A DNA stretch of 64,000 nt from an uncultured Verrucomicrobia subdivision 3 bacterium (GTDB taxonomy: Bacteria; Verrucomicrobiota; Verrucomicrobiia; Limisphaerales; UBA11358), in assembly GCA_903865745.1 (NCBI GenBank), contig CAIPKV010000032.1:62001-126000 (forward strand). The letters are read 5' to 3'. This document shows positions 50,470 through 59,968 of the stretch, piece by piece. A program made the translations under genes and the position numbers. Positions within the stretch are counted from its first letter, which is position 1. Every line of letters begins with the position of its first letter. The notes below the pieces were generated by a model. The model made no database searches. It saw nothing but the letters and a program-made list of their open reading frames with translations, and was not told where the DNA came from.

Positions 50470-50653
50470 GCTCCTTGGCCAACCCTTGCCGGTGCTGGAC
50501 ACGTACTCGGATAAAGGGGTGCGGCAGGAGCACAGCCTGTTCGCGCGCGCCATCCACAGATAACCGGAAACTGAAATTGCGGCGACGGCGGGATTTATCG
50601 TAACTTGTGGTTTGCAAAAACGGTCTGCCAAGACGGACTGTAGCAATTATTTT

Positions 50654-51889
50654 ATGCCAGAAAAATCTAAAGGCGGTGCTTGGAAATGGATATTAATCAT
50701 CGTCGTCCTCGCAGCAGGCGTGGGCGGTTACTTTTATTTCCGCCAGAGCCATGGGGTCACGCTGAATTTTACCACGGTCGCCGCTTCGCGCGGTGAATTG
50801 ACGGCCACGGTCACCGCGACCGGTACGTTAAACCCCGTGGTGAACGTGACGGTCGGTAGCCAGGTGTCGGGCCGTATCAGTAAGTTGTACGTGGATTACA
50901 ATTCGCCGGTGACCAAAGGCGAGGTGCTGGCGGAGATCGACCCGGCGACGTATCAAGCCGCCATGGAACAGGCCGGGGCGGATCTCGCGAATGCAAACGC
51001 GAATCTGGAATTGCAGCGGGTGGAGTATGACCGCAGTTCGGAGCTCTTCACGAATAAGCTGATCTCGGGTTCGGACTTCGATACGGCGCGGGCGACATTG
51101 CATGAGGCGGAGGCGATGGTGAAAATCAAGCAGGCGTCGCTGAGCAATACGCTGGTGAATCTGGAGTATTGCAAAATCATCTCGCCGGTGGATGGCGTGG
51201 TCATCCAGCGCGCGGTAGAACTCGGCCAGACGGTGGCGTCGAGCTTTAATACGCCGACCATTTTCCAGATTGCGAATGATTTGACCAAGATGCAGATCGA
51301 TTCGAACGTGGCGGAGGCGGATATCGGCGGCGTGGTGGAGGGGCAGGATGTGGATTTCACGGTGGATGCGTACCCGCTGCGCACGTTCCACGGCGAGGTG
51401 CGGCAGGTGCGGAATTCGCCCATCACGGTCAATAACGTGGTGACCTATGACACGGTGATCAGCGTGACGAACGCGGATTATAAACTGAAACCGGGCATGA
51501 CGGCGAATGTCGCCATCATCACGGCGCAACGCGAGGATTCGCTGCGCATCCCGAATGTCGCACTGCGGTTCCGGCCACCGGATAATGCGGTGGTGCTGAC
51601 GAACGCAGTCGGCGGCGTGTCGGTGACGAACACTATGGTGGCCGGCACGGCTCCGCATAAGAACAAGGGGAATCGCGGTATCCGCACGGTGTATGTGCTG
51701 GCGGGTGACGCGGCGGCGCCGCAATTGAAGCCGATGCTGATTAAGACGGGCATCACGGATGGAATTTTCACGGAGGTCGTCGCCGGCTTGAATGAAGGCG
51801 ATAAGGTGGTCACGAGTGTTGCGCAAGCGGATGCGTCCGGCGGCGCGGCGGCGTCCAGTCCCTTCGGCGGCGGCTTCGGGCACCACTAA
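50654..51889 (+). CDS. MacA/HlyD-family efflux periplasmic adaptor
   Basis: GTLNPVVNVTVGSQVSGRISKLYVDYNSPVTKGEVLAEID; KIISPVDGVVIQRAVELGQTV. Confidence 0.92.
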   Translation: MPEKSKGGAWKWILIIVVLAAGVGGYFYFRQSHGVTLNFTTVAASRGELTATVTATGTLNPVVNVTVGSQVSGRISKLYVDYNSPVTKGEVLAEIDPATYQAAMEQAGADLANANANLELQRVEYDRSSELFTNKLISGSDFDTARATLHEAEAMVKIKQASLSNTLVNLEYCKIISPVDGVVIQRAVELGQTVASSFNTPTIFQIANDLTKMQIDSNVAEADIGGVVEGQDVDFTVDAYPLRTFHGEVRQVRNSPITVNNVVTYDTVISVTNADYKLKPGMTANVAIITAQREDSLRIPNVALRFRPPDNAVVLTNAVGGVSVTNTMVAGTAPHKNKGNRGIRTVYVLAGDAAAPQLKPMLIKTGITDGIFTEVVAGLNEGDKVVTSVAQADASGGAAASSPFGGGFGHH

Positions 51890-51907
51890 AACAAGTTAGA
51901 AGGAAGC

Positions 51908-52666
51908 ATGAACGCCGTTATCAAGCTCGCGGACATCCACAAGATTTACCATACGGGTGAGGTGGATGTGCACGCGGTGCGCGGCGTGTCGCTGGATATT
52001 GAGCCGGGGGAATTTGTGGCGATCATGGGTTCGAGTGGTTCGGGCAAGAGTACGTTGATGAATATGATCGGCTGTCTCGACCGGCCAACGCGTGGAAATT
52101 ATTTTCTCGATGGACTGGATGTTTCCACGCTGGACCGCGATGACCGCGCGAAGATCCGCAATCAGAAGATCGGGTTTGTATTTCAAGGGTTCAATCTGCT
52201 CTCGCGCACGACGGCGCTCGAAAATGTTGAGATGCCGATGCTGTATAATAATAGCCGCATCTCCGCTGCCGAACAAAAGGAGCGCGCCAACAAGTCGCTC
52301 GAACTCGTCGGGCTGTCCGCGCGCGCCGATCATAAGCCGAACCAGCTTTCGGGCGGTCAGCAACAGCGCGTCGCCATCGCCCGCGCGCTGGTGAACCGGC
52401 CGTCGCTGCTGCTCGCGGATGAGCCGACGGGGAATCTGGACAGCCAGACGAGCATTGAAATCATGGGCGTGTTCCAGAAACTGAACGAGCAGGGCATCAC
52501 CATTGTCATGGTTACGCACGAGCTGGATGTGGCGCGCTATACGAAGCGGATGATTATTCTGCGCGATGGTAAAGTGTTGACGGATGAAAAGGTGGCCGAC
52601 CGTTTTAATGCGGAAAATGAATTAAGAAAATTGCGCGAAGCGCAGGAGGCGGTGAAGCTGGCATGA
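51908..52666 (+). CDS. MacB/LolD-type ABC transporter ATPase
   Basis: GSSGSGKSTLMNMIGCLDRPT; LSGGQQQRVAIARALVNRPSLLLADEPTGNLD. Confidence 0.97.
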   Translation: MNAVIKLADIHKIYHTGEVDVHAVRGVSLDIEPGEFVAIMGSSGSGKSTLMNMIGCLDRPTRGNYFLDGLDVSTLDRDDRAKIRNQKIGFVFQGFNLLSRTTALENVEMPMLYNNSRISAAEQKERANKSLELVGLSARADHKPNQLSGGQQQRVAIARALVNRPSLLLADEPTGNLDSQTSIEIMGVFQKLNEQGITIVMVTHELDVARYTKRMIILRDGKVLTDEKVADRFNAENELRKLREAQEAVKLA

Positions 52667-52671
52667 TGCAA

Positions 52672-52703
52672 GAAATGATGAAGGCTGAATTATGAATGAT
52701 GAA
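52672..52703 (+). repeat. Left arm of inverted repeat flanking the second four-helix-bundle gene
   Basis: GAAATGATGAAGGCTGAATTATGAATGATGAA; two mismatches to the reverse complement of 53057-53088. Confidence 0.9.
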
Positions 52704-53048
52704 TTGGATTTGCCCGTGCGGACAAAACAATTTGCCCGACGCATCATCCGGCTTTATTGCGCCTTGCCCAAGTTAAACACGGTGGCGCAAGTTTTAGGAA
52801 AACAAGTGCTGCGCTCCGGCACTTCCATCGGTGCCAATTATCGTGAAGCTCATCGCGCGCGTTCTAAGGCTGAGTTTATCTCTAAAATTGGCGATGTCTT
52901 GAAAGAAGCGGACGAAACCCTTTACTGGCTGGAGCTATTGCTCGAAGAAAGCATTATCCCTTTAAAAAGACTTCAGCCATTGGCTGCAGAGGCGAACGAG
53001 TTGGTTGCCATTTTCACCACAATTTCCAAACGCTCGAAAGGACTATGA
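52692..53048 (+). CDS. Four-helix-bundle protein (TIGR02436 / S23-like)
   Basis: RTKQFARRIIRLYCALPKLNTVAQVLGKQVLRSGTSIGANYREAHRARSKAEFISKIGDVLKEADETLYWLELL. Confidence 0.93.
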   Translation: MNDELDLPVRTKQFARRIIRLYCALPKLNTVAQVLGKQVLRSGTSIGANYREAHRARSKAEFISKIGDVLKEADETLYWLELLLEESIIPLKRLQPLAAEANELVAIFTTISKRSKGL

Positions 53049-53056
53049 TGAATCAC

Positions 53057-53088
53057 TTCATCATTCATAATTCATACTTCATCATTTC
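53057..53088 (-). repeat. Right arm of inverted repeat flanking the second four-helix-bundle gene
   Basis: TTCATCATTCATAATTCATACTTCATCATTTC. Confidence 0.9.
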
Positions 53089-53091
53089 CCC

Positions 53092-54300
53092 ATGAAGTTT
53101 CTTGCGCCATTCAAGTTAGCGCTGCGTGCGCTGCGCCGAAACAAGATGCGTTCGCTACTCACGATGCTTGGCGTCATTATCGGCGTCGGCTCAGTCATTG
53201 CGTCGGTAAGCATCACGACGGGCGCGTCTAAGCAGGTTGAAGATAAGGTCGCCGCGCTCGGCCAAAATGTGGTCACGGTCTTCTCGGGCAATTTCAGCAG
53301 CGGCGGTATGCGTGGCGGTTGGGGCAGCGCGCCGACGCTAACCATTGAAGATGCGCGCGCCATCAAAAACGAAGTGGCCAATGTCGTGGCCGTCAGCCCG
53401 GAAGTACGCGACCGTGCGCAGATTCTCGCCAATGGTCAGAATTGGAACACGCAGGTCATCGGCGAATCGCCGGACTATCCGCAAATTCGCGACTGGGATA
53501 TCGCCAGTGGCGCGATGTTCACCGAAGGCGATGTCCGCAGCCTCGCGAAAGTCGCCATCGTTGGCAAAACCGTCGTAGACCAGTTGTTCATGAACGACGA
53601 TCCGATTGGCCAGACATTGATCGTACGCAATATCCCATTCAAAATCGTCGGCGTGCTCGAGTCGAAGGGATTTAATTTATTCGGCCAGGATCAGGACGAT
53701 GTGGTGGTCATTCCGTACACAAGTCATATGCGCCGCATCACGAGTCGGAACTTCGTGAACTCCATCATGGTGCAGGCCGCGAGCAAGGACGCCATCGAAC
53801 AGGTACAGGACGACATAAACGCGCTGTTGCGCGACCGGCATAAGAGCGCGGAGCCGGATTTCACGGTGCGCACGCAATTGGAACTGATGGCAATGGCCAC
53901 CTCGACCACACGCATCATGTCGGTGCTGCTGGCCGCCATCGCCAGCGTGTCGCTCATTGTTGGCGGCATCGGTATCATGAACATCATGCTCGTAAGTGTC
54001 ACAGAGCGAACGCGCGAGATTGGTATTCGCATGGCCGTCGGCGCGCGCGGGCGCGACATCTTGATCCAATTTCTGATCGAAGCGGTGACGCTGAGCGCGG
54101 TGGGCGGCATCATCGGGATTGCGCTGGGCATGGGCGCGGCGAAAACAACGTCGCATTTCACCGGCTGGCCGACGCTGACGCCGTATGCGTGGATTGGGAT
54201 TGCATGTATTTCCAGCGCGGCCATCGGCATCGTGTCCGGTTTTTATCCGGCATGGAAAGCTTCGCGGCTCGACCCCATCGAGGCTTTGCGCTACGAATAA
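53092..54300 (+). CDS. MacB/FtsX-type ABC transporter permease
   Basis: FKLALRALRRNKMRSLLTMLGVIIGVGSVIASVSI; GGIGIMNIMLVSVTERTREIGIRMAVGARGRDIL. Confidence 0.95.
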   Translation: MKFLAPFKLALRALRRNKMRSLLTMLGVIIGVGSVIASVSITTGASKQVEDKVAALGQNVVTVFSGNFSSGGMRGGWGSAPTLTIEDARAIKNEVANVVAVSPEVRDRAQILANGQNWNTQVIGESPDYPQIRDWDIASGAMFTEGDVRSLAKVAIVGKTVVDQLFMNDDPIGQTLIVRNIPFKIVGVLESKGFNLFGQDQDDVVVIPYTSHMRRITSRNFVNSIMVQAASKDAIEQVQDDINALLRDRHKSAEPDFTVRTQLELMAMATSTTRIMSVLLAAIASVSLIVGGIGIMNIMLVSVTERTREIGIRMAVGARGRDILIQFLIEAVTLSAVGGIIGIALGMGAAKTTSHFTGWPTLTPYAWIGIACISSAAIGIVSGFYPAWKASRLDPIEALRYE

Positions 54301-54303
54301 GCC

Positions 54304-55317
54304 GTGGTCGCCGAAATCCTTTCTACCCACACGCCGGAGCTTTTCCAGAAAGCCGTGCGGCGCGCTGCTGAATTGTTGCGCGCCGGCGAGGTCGTAGCGC
54401 TGCCGACGGAAACGGTTTACGGCCTCGCTGCGAATGCGCTGGATGAAAAGGCTGTCGCGAAAATCTTTCAGATTAAGGGGCGCCCGTCGCATAATCCCAT
54501 CATTGTCCATGTCGCAGGCAATGCCATGGCGCATGACTGCGTAAAAGAATTCACACTGCTTGCGGAGAAGTTTTCAAATGCATTCTGGCCCGGTCCGCTC
54601 ACTTTGGTGTTGCCGCGCGCAAAAAAGATTCCCGACTCGGTGACGGCAGGTGGCGAAACGATTGGCGTGCGCTGGCCGAGCCATCCGTTTATGCAGGCGG
54701 TGATTCGTGAGTGCGGTTTTCCACTAGCCGCGCCGAGCGCAAATCTCTCCAATCAGATATCGCCAACGAATGTGGAGCACGTCCGCGCGCAACTTGGGAG
54801 CAAGATCTCTTTGATTGTGGACGGGGGTCAGTCACAGGTGGGGATTGAATCTACGGTCTTGGATCTGACAGTGTCGCCGCCAAGAATTCTACGGCCGGGG
54901 ATGATTCACGCGGAATCGCTCACGGCTGTCGCCGGCGAAGTCCAAAGCCCAAAGTCTATAGTTCAAGGTGAGACAGCCCGAAAAAGCCCCGGCCTGTTGA
55001 AGAAACATTACTCGCCGAAGGCAAAGCTGGTCGTGCTGTATTGGCGGGATGAGGCGGATTTGAGGCTTCAAGTTTCAAGTCTCAAGTTTCAAATTCCGGA
55101 TTGCCATGTCATTGCGCATACGCAAATTCCGGCGGACGAAAGTTTTGCGGATGTGAGCGTGATGCCGCATGACGCCGAGGCGTTTGCGCGGGCGTTATAT
55201 GCGGAGTTGCACCGTTGCGACCAAGCGGGCGCGAGGTTGATTATCGTGGAGGCGCCGCCAGCAGATTTGCCGGAGTGGTTCGGAATCATGGACCGGCTGC
55301 AGCGCGCGGCGGCCTGA
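54304..55317 (+). CDS. L-threonylcarbamoyladenylate synthase (Sua5/YrdC type with C-terminal Sua5 domain)
   Basis: LLRAGEVVALPTETVYGLAANAL; KGRPSHNPIIVHV; ESTVLDL..PRILRPG; SPGLLKKHYSPKAKL. Confidence 0.95.
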   Translation: MVAEILSTHTPELFQKAVRRAAELLRAGEVVALPTETVYGLAANALDEKAVAKIFQIKGRPSHNPIIVHVAGNAMAHDCVKEFTLLAEKFSNAFWPGPLTLVLPRAKKIPDSVTAGGETIGVRWPSHPFMQAVIRECGFPLAAPSANLSNQISPTNVEHVRAQLGSKISLIVDGGQSQVGIESTVLDLTVSPPRILRPGMIHAESLTAVAGEVQSPKSIVQGETARKSPGLLKKHYSPKAKLVVLYWRDEADLRLQVSSLKFQIPDCHVIAHTQIPADESFADVSVMPHDAEAFARALYAELHRCDQAGARLIIVEAPPADLPEWFGIMDRLQRAAA

Positions 55318-55320
55318 AGC

Positions 55321-57147
55321 TTATTCGGTTTCCCAGCGTTGCCGGTCGGTAAGGAAAAGGCCGGAGAGCAGACCGTAGGGCGCGACTTTCAATGGGAACT
55401 GCGGCGGGATTTGGTTGGCAGCCACGGTCTTCAGAACGAAATTACCCCAGCTGTCCACGCCACCCTGCAGGCATTCAGTGAAAAGTTTTTGATCCAGCGT
55501 ATTGAGCGTCAGGTAGAGCCCGCTGACATTTTTAACGTAGTCGTTGAATTGGTTAAATTCATATTCGGAGTTGGCCGTATTCCAAACGCATTGGTGGTCG
55601 CCATACCAGGCGACGGCCCACGGAATGTCGCTCATGAGCAGTTCGTTGGGTCGCATCCAGCCAGAGATTTTCTGGATTTCCGGCGGATAATACGGGGGAT
55701 AGGCAACGGGTGAAATTCGGGGCGGCAGCAGGTTGGCGATGAATGTCTGACAGGACAGGGTCATGATTAGCACGACGACCCCGAGGCGTACCTCTGGGGT
55801 CGAAGCATTCATTTGGTTGAGCAGCGTCAGGAAAAAGGCGATGCCGAAAATCACCACGAAGGGCGTGAGGAGGGCGAGCAAATTTTCTGAGCTGGTATCG
55901 GGCGAGATGGTAGAAAGCTGGGTCTTGCCCAATGACTGCGCCACAATGAATACGCCCAAGCACATCAGTGTGAAATAGCGCATGCGTTGAGCAGCGATGT
56001 TCCGCAGCCCCAGCAACAAACCTCCGAAAAATAGCACGGCCACCCAGCTACCGCCGATGCGCAGGAGGTCGCCTTGCAAAATGTAGCGGGCATTTACTAG
56101 AAATTTTGACAAGTAAGGCCGCAGCCAATACATCGCTGTCATGTCGGGATTGAGTGATTGCATCAGTCGCGACCCGGGAAACGCCGGCAACGTCCCCTCC
56201 ACCACGGCGTAACCGGCCGTACCGAACAGGGTACCACTTACCGCGAGATTTCGGATTATCCATGGCGTTACTAACAGTGCAAAAGTCAGAAACGCGGTGA
56301 CCGCCAGGCCGGGACGCCGCACGCCACCGAAGAGCGTAAGAAATATTACGACTGGCACAATTATCCAGCCAAACGAATAGCGCGTCAGCATCCCGGCGCC
56401 CGTCAGCGCACCAGCGCCTATGGCTAGCAGGAAAAGTTTTCGGACCGCTGGTTGGTGACCTCGACCTATTTCCTCAATTTTCGTCAGGCACCAGGCCAGT
56501 CCTAGAAATATCACGAGTAGCAGCAGCGTGGACTGGCCGGACACGCTAAATTTCCAAAGTAGATCCGCGCCCAACGTCATTAGTGCTGCCAACCAAGCCT
56601 CTGGTATGCCAAAAAGTTTTTGGGTGAGCAGATACGTCAACGCCACCACCACTACCAATAGTAGCTGGTTGAAAATGGCGATGTGAAATTCTGGTTGATA
56701 GCGCTGGAAACGACCGCCCTCGGACCAAAATGGCTCGCGCGTTTGTGCCTTCCATTCTGGCGGCCATAGCTTTATGAGCCCCGCCAGCAACGTTGGATAA
56801 ACTGGCGGATTGGCAAGATCAGGGTGGCCACCGTCAAGTTCAGCAAAATCCACCGTGTTTGACATCTGGATTTCACCGAGGTGCATATCGTGGTTATGTT
56901 TCTGGATGAGAAACACGCTGAACGGCCGGATGAAATCCGTTGTGTAACCCTTGCCGCTGGCGAGATTGCGGGCCACCTGTGCCGCGTCCATCGCCTCCGC
57001 CGAATTGAATCCGCGATACGAACTTAAGTCGTAAAGTACCGCCAGCGCAACGACCGCTGCCGCTAGTGGTAATAGTTGCAGCCACCGCGAAAGCCGGCCG
57101 ACCTCAATGGCGTGAATAATGTGCTGGACCTGTTCGGAAATCTTCAT
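55321..57147 (-). CDS. Multi-TM glycosyltransferase 39-like membrane protein
   Basis: Multiple TM segments; N-terminal DAAQVARNLASGKGYTTDFIRP typical of PMT/GT39-like proteins. Confidence 0.65.
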   Translation of the reverse strand: MKISEQVQHIIHAIEVGRLSRWLQLLPLAAAVVALAVLYDLSSYRGFNSAEAMDAAQVARNLASGKGYTTDFIRPFSVFLIQKHNHDMHLGEIQMSNTVDFAELDGGHPDLANPPVYPTLLAGLIKLWPPEWKAQTREPFWSEGGRFQRYQPEFHIAIFNQLLLVVVVALTYLLTQKLFGIPEAWLAALMTLGADLLWKFSVSGQSTLLLLVIFLGLAWCLTKIEEIGRGHQPAVRKLFLLAIGAGALTGAGMLTRYSFGWIIVPVVIFLTLFGGVRRPGLAVTAFLTFALLVTPWIIRNLAVSGTLFGTAGYAVVEGTLPAFPGSRLMQSLNPDMTAMYWLRPYLSKFLVNARYILQGDLLRIGGSWVAVLFFGGLLLGLRNIAAQRMRYFTLMCLGVFIVAQSLGKTQLSTISPDTSSENLLALLTPFVVIFGIAFFLTLLNQMNASTPEVRLGVVVLIMTLSCQTFIANLLPPRISPVAYPPYYPPEIQKISGWMRPNELLMSDIPWAVAWYGDHQCVWNTANSEYEFNQFNDYVKNVSGLYLTLNTLDQKLFTECLQGGVDSWGNFVLKTVAANQIPPQFPLKVAPYGLLSGLFLTDRQRWETE

Positions 57148-57150
57148 GAA

Positions 57151-58509
57151 TCAAAATCCTTCCAAATGATACTCGTGAAGTTTGCGGTGGAATGTCCGCC
57201 GACTCATGCCAATTTTTTGAGCCGCCCGCGTGCGATTGCCGTCGGTCTCTTTTAAGGCACGAATGATTAATTGTTTTTCCGCATCCTTAATGGTCAGGTC
57301 TTTTCCCTGAAACAGCTTCGTCTCGCTGATGGAGCCTTCTCGGCGCACCGACGGCGGCAAATCGCGCAACGCAATCCGTTCGCTACGGCAGAGCACCACC
57401 GCATGTTCAACGGCTGTGCGCAGCTCACGAACATTGCCCGGCCAGGAATAATTCATCAGGGCTTCGAGCGCATCGGCGGTGTAATCATTCACCACTTTCC
57501 CGTTTTCCTTCGCGAACTCCCGCAAGAAACTTTGCGCCAATAGCGGAATATCGCCCGTCCGCTCACGCAACGGCGGCAGCACAATTTCAACTACACGCAG
57601 GCGAAAAAACAAGTCCTCACGGAATTTCCCGGCCTTGACGAGTTCCTCCATATCTTTGTTTGTCGCCGCCACCAGCCGTAAATCTGCTGTCAAAGTCTTG
57701 TTCGAGCCAACGCGTTCAAAGGTCCGTTCGCCAAGAAAGCGCAACAGCTTCACCTGAATCGTCGCATCAATCTCACCAATCTCATCGAGAAAAAGTGTAC
57801 CGCCCTGGGCCTGTTCAAACCGTCCGATACGCCGTTCGTGTGCCCCGGTAAAAGCGCCGCGTTCGTGACCGAACAGTTCGCTTTCCAAAAGCGTCGGGGA
57901 GAGCGCTGCGCAATGCACCGTTACAAACGGCTGCTGCGCGCGCGGGCTCAACTGATGCAGCGCCTTTGCGATGAGTTCCTTGCCGGTGCCGCTTTCGCCC
58001 AGCACCAGCACCGTCGCGCGCGTCGGTGCGACCTGTTGCACGACTTCAAAAATCTCTTTCATCACCGGCGATTCGCCGACGATGTTTTTTAAACCAAATT
58101 TGGAATCGAGCTGCTTTCGCAGTACGACATTTTCCGTTTCCAGATTTTGCTGCTTCAGCGCACGCGCAATGCGCATTTCCAACTCGTCAATTTGCAAACG
58201 GCCTTTAGCGATGTAATCGTCGGCACCACGCTTCATTGCATCCACCGCCAGCTCTTCCGAGCCGTAGGCCGTCATCAAAATACAGATGGGCGGCTTCGGT
58301 AGCGACTTGGCGCGGGCGATTAATTTCATGCCGTCCTCATTTGGCAGTCGGAAATCGGTGAGCATCACGTCGAAATTTTCGGATTCCAAAAGATTCATCG
58401 CGGCCTTCGCGTCCTCGGCGATATAGACGTCGTAACGCTCTTCGAGCGCCGAACGCAGGCCTTCCCGAGTCGTCTTTTCGTCGTCTACGATCAATAAGGT
58501 CGGTTTCAT
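57151..58509 (-). CDS. Sigma-54-dependent NtrC-family response regulator
   Basis: LIVDDEKTTREGL; VLGESGTGKELIAKALH; GHERGAFTGA; C-terminal Fis-type HTH. Confidence 0.96.
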   Translation of the reverse strand: MKPTLLIVDDEKTTREGLRSALEERYDVYIAEDAKAAMNLLESENFDVMLTDFRLPNEDGMKLIARAKSLPKPPICILMTAYGSEELAVDAMKRGADDYIAKGRLQIDELEMRIARALKQQNLETENVVLRKQLDSKFGLKNIVGESPVMKEIFEVVQQVAPTRATVLVLGESGTGKELIAKALHQLSPRAQQPFVTVHCAALSPTLLESELFGHERGAFTGAHERRIGRFEQAQGGTLFLDEIGEIDATIQVKLLRFLGERTFERVGSNKTLTADLRLVAATNKDMEELVKAGKFREDLFFRLRVVEIVLPPLRERTGDIPLLAQSFLREFAKENGKVVNDYTADALEALMNYSWPGNVRELRTAVEHAVVLCRSERIALRDLPPSVRREGSISETKLFQGKDLTIKDAEKQLIIRALKETDGNRTRAAQKIGMSRRTFHRKLHEYHLEGF

Positions 58510-59750
58510 GATGGTTTGTTTTCCAACAGTCGTGGTTTGCGCTCATGCAGCGGTAACCACACGCGAAAGGTTGTGCCGCGGCCAACATGGCTTTCCAGCT
58601 CGATGCGACCGTTATGCGCGCGAATTATTCGCTGCACAATCATTAGCCCGAGGCCGCTGCCTTTTTTCTTGGTTGTGTAAAAAGGTTCAAAAATGCGATT
58701 GATTTGCTCCTGCGGGATGCCGCCACCCGTGTCAGTAACGCTCACCCAAACACTCTCGCCCGACTCACCGGTTTGCAATGTAAGTGTGCCGCCGGTGGAC
58801 ATCGCCTGTGCCGCGTTTTTCATAAGGTTCACCAGCACCTGCTGCAACTGCGTCGCATCCACCGGTGTCGCGGTCAGGTTGTGAGCCAGTTTGGTCTTCA
58901 CCGTCACACCGCGATTCTCAATTTCCGGTCGCAGTAGTTCGATGGTTTTCTCCGCGATGTCGTTCAGCGAGGCAATTTTCAACTGCACCGGTGCTGGGCG
59001 GATGGCGCCAAGAAACTGCGTGACGATGTAATCCAGCCGGTGAATCTCGCCCTTCGCCACCTCTAGATAATGCTCCAGCTTTTTTGCAACTGCGGTGGTG
59101 TCTGGCGCTGTTTGACGCACGCCGCGCGAAGATGCTTTCTTCTCATTAGTCGTCCGCCAATCGTCACTCTTTAATTTTTTCACCTCACGCTCCATTAGTT
59201 GCAAATGGATATGCAGCGCGTTGAGTGGATTCCCAATTTCGTGAGCGACACTCGCCGCGAGTAGGGTTAGTGCCTGGATGCGTTCGCTCTCAATGGCCTC
59301 AAAAGTTTTCTGCCGGGCCTCGGTCGCGTCGTGCAGAATCAGCGCTACGCCGGAACTGCCGATCGCCTCACCGTCCAGCGGCGCGGCATAGAGCCGGAGA
59401 AAACGTGTGCGCGGATAGTGGATTTCAAATTCGTGGCGCGTAACGTCGGCACCGGCGACATGGTCCGCATGCAAGATTTTTTTCCAATCTACCTCGGGCA
59501 GGATGTCCGCAATTTGGCTGTCCTCTGTATCCAGCGGCAGGCCGATGAGCTGGGTAACGGCCTGGTTGAAATAAATGACCCGGCCAGCCTCGTCTGCCAC
59601 CAGCACGCCGTCTTCGATGGTGTTGAAGAGCGTTTCGAGAAAACTGCGTTCACGTGCCAGCCGCTGCACAACCGTCTGCAACCCTTCGGTATCGAGTCGG
59701 CCGATGCGGCCAAGTACTTTGTCAAGGAAACTGGATTTAGCTGCGGCCAT
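58506..59750 (-). CDS. PAS-domain sensor histidine kinase, 4-nt overlap with its regulator
   Basis: VAHEIGNPLNALHIHLQLM; DTGGGIPQEQINRIFEPFYTTKKKGSGLGLMIVQRI. Confidence 0.95.
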   Translation of the reverse strand: MAAAKSSFLDKVLGRIGRLDTEGLQTVVQRLARERSFLETLFNTIEDGVLVADEAGRVIYFNQAVTQLIGLPLDTEDSQIADILPEVDWKKILHADHVAGADVTRHEFEIHYPRTRFLRLYAAPLDGEAIGSSGVALILHDATEARQKTFEAIESERIQALTLLAASVAHEIGNPLNALHIHLQLMEREVKKLKSDDWRTTNEKKASSRGVRQTAPDTTAVAKKLEHYLEVAKGEIHRLDYIVTQFLGAIRPAPVQLKIASLNDIAEKTIELLRPEIENRGVTVKTKLAHNLTATPVDATQLQQVLVNLMKNAAQAMSTGGTLTLQTGESGESVWVSVTDTGGGIPQEQINRIFEPFYTTKKKGSGLGLMIVQRIIRAHNGRIELESHVGRGTTFRVWLPLHERKPRLLENKPS

Positions 59751-59968
59751 TGGACAAAATTAATTTATATTGTAGCAAAATGGCACAACCAAGGGATTCG
59801 TCAAGCTAAAGAGCAGGGTTTTACTGGCGCAGTTTAAACAATTCTTAATCCTATTTGTGAAATTGAATTGAATTTGAAGTTTGCATGTGAATTTTAAACT
59901 TAGCCACAACCTCCTGAGTCGACGGCTTGCATTATTCAGCATTTGCCCTACTTTGTTCGACTCGATTT

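Noticed and set aside
50065-50514. 149-aa ORF of RGAPL heptads as a real protein
   Set aside because: The array is palindromic and open in frames on both strands; no ribosome-binding or conserved flanking domain is seen, so the ORF is likely a by-product of the 21-bp period. Not fully excluded.
50828-51886. 352-aa minus-strand ORF opposite the MacA-like gene
   Set aside because: Arg/His-rich shadow ORF; the plus strand encodes a clear HlyD/MacA protein.
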